Shown one piece after another: positions 4,408 to 5,099 of a stretch of DNA of 5,099 nucleotides; position 1 is the stretch's first letter; each line of letters opens with the position of its first letter. The stretch is taken from assembly GCA_007127425.1 (NCBI GenBank), contig SKZJ01000258.1:1-5099 (forward strand), in the 5' to 3' direction. The position numbers and the translations under genes are program-made. The notes below the pieces were generated by a model. The model did no database searches, was not told where the DNA came from, and worked only from the letters and a program-made list of their open reading frames with translations. The DNA comes from Wenzhouxiangella sp. Its GTDB lineage: Bacteria; Pseudomonadota; Gammaproteobacteria; Xanthomonadales; Wenzhouxiangellaceae.

Positions 4408-5099
4408 GCTGTGTCCTTCCACTGGTCCAGACATTCGGCCAGCGCCACCAGCGCATCGGGCAGCGCCTCGCCGGTCATGTGTTCATACCGGGAGCCATCG
4501 AGCACCGACCACTTCGGACGCTTCGCTTTCTGCGGCCACTCATCGCTGGTGATCGGCTCAACAGCAACCGGAGTTTCGATGATGCCACGCTCGGCCGCCA
4601 ACTGCACGGCTGCACTCGCCATTTCGCACCAACTCATGGCTCCCTTTCCTGAGACATGTAGCAGACTCGGCCGTTCAACGGTCGGGGCGACCCGCTCGAG
4701 TAACACTTCTGTGGACCTGGCCAGGGTCCCTGCCCAGGTCGGCGAACCCACCTGGTCGGAAACCACTCGCAGATCTCCACCCTGGCCGGCACGTTTGAGA
4801 ATCGCGGAGAGAAAGTTGCCGGGCAGTGCGCTGTAAACCCAGGCCGTGCGCAACACGAGTGCTCGGCAGCCGGAAGCTGTAATGGCCTCCTCTCCGGCCA
4901 GCTTGCTGGCACCGTAGACCGACTCGGGTGCCACCGGATCGTCTTCGCGCCACCCTCGCCCCGGATTGCCGCTGAACACATAATCGGTCGAGTAATGAAC
5001 GAGCAGCGCGCCATTGCCGCGGCACCACGACGAAAGCTGTGCCGGCACATCCCGGTTGAGCTGAAAGGCGGCATCGCGGTGATCCTCGGCATCGTCGAC
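4401..5099 (-). CDS. rmlD: dTDP-4-dehydrorhamnose reductase (5' end beyond the window)
   Basis: The visible 232 residues form the C-terminal part of RmlD, which reduces dTDP-4-dehydro-L-rhamnose with NAD(P)H in the last step of dTDP-L-rhamnose synthesis. It is an extended short-chain dehydrogenase. Counting from the right edge, VDDAEDHRDAAFQLNRD (1-17) matches the 'AVDKAEDEPELAFAVN' region of the family. LLVHYSTDYVFSG (32-44) holds the catalytic Thr38, VYGASKLAGEEA (61-72) the Tyr62-x3-Lys66 pair, and LRTAWVYS (83-90) and VVSDQVGSPTWAG (112-124) are further family motifs. Thr-to-Tyr spacing of 24 equals that recalled for Salmonella RmlD (104/128/132), so about 66 N-terminal residues, including the Rossmann GxxGxxG, are missing to the right. 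The frame is open to the edge; a GTG at 5048 is inside the conserved domain and is not the start. It is probably the end of an rmlBACD-type cluster. Confidence 0.93.
   Translation of the reverse strand, partial: VDDAEDHRDAAFQLNRDVPAQLSSWCRGNGALLVHYSTDYVFSGNPGRGWREDDPVAPESVYGASKLAGEEAITASGCRALVLRTAWVYSALPGNFLSAILKRAGQGGDLRVVSDQVGSPTWAGTLARSTEVLLERVAPTVERPSLLHVSGKGAMSWCEMASAAVQLAAERGIIETPVAVEPITSDEWPQKAKRPKWSVLDGSRYEHMTGEALPDALVALAECLDQWKDTAC
4414..4420 (-). promoter_or_regulatory. Ribosome binding site deciding the manC start
   Basis: On the minus strand GGAAGGA lies 6 bases before the ATG at 4407, inside the final codons of rmlD. This near-ideal site selects 4407 over the in-frame upstream ATG at 4434 and indicates coupled translation with rmlD. 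Confidence 0.65.

Noticed and set aside
4408..4434. Longer manC start at 4434
   Set aside because: The nine added residues (MSGPVEGHS) are not family-like. The ATG at 4407 has a near-ideal GGAAGGA at 6 bases and begins the conserved MLIPVILSGG.
5046..5048. GTG at 5048 as the rmlD start
   Set aside because: Upstream codons to the window edge still encode conserved RmlD sequence (AEDHRDAAFQLNRD), so the gene continues past the edge.

Overview
This 5.1 kb window is high-GC bacterial DNA. Gene content and protein style point to a gammaproteobacterium: a pspA-pspB-pspC phage-shock operon, a fused ManC/AlgA-type GDP-mannose enzyme next to rmlD, and a DUF1684 lipoprotein. A Xanthomonadales/Chromatiales-like (for example Wenzhouxiangella-like) origin is plausible but is an inference from general resemblance. 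No rRNA, tRNA, CRISPR array, transposase or phage gene was seen.

Layout. Positions 1-1005 (+ strand) hold the end of a psp operon: the last 15 codons of a probable pspA, then pspB, pspC (4-base ATGA overlap with pspB) and an unrecognised 81-residue protein with two membrane segments. Positions 1006-1086 are a C/A-rich, almost G-free spacer. Positions 1087-1869 (+) encode a complete crotonase-fold enoyl-CoA hydratase. Positions 1870-2011 are a convergent intergenic gap dominated by a 73-base nested inverted repeat. Positions 2012-5099 hold a tightly packed minus-strand operon, read right to left: rmlD (its 5' end lies beyond the right edge), manC (bifunctional mannose-1-phosphate guanylyltransferase / mannose-6-phosphate isomerase, overlapping rmlD by 7 bases) and a DUF1684 lipoprotein gene (overlapping manC by 4 bases).

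How the genes work together. The psp products form an inner-membrane stress module: PspA is the membrane-binding effector, and PspB and PspC are the membrane sensors. The minus-strand operon makes activated sugars, dTDP-L-rhamnose (RmlD) and GDP-mannose (ManC), typical precursors of LPS O-antigen or exopolysaccharide. The lipoprotein at its end has no known role in that pathway. The hydratase is a stand-alone beta-oxidation-type gene with its own possible weak promoter.

No clearly new multi-gene system is visible. The points most worth a second look are the nested inverted repeat at 1922-1994, the tandem decamer forming the start of the lipoprotein reading frame, the orphan membrane protein at the end of the psp operon, and the G-free tract at 1019-1058.
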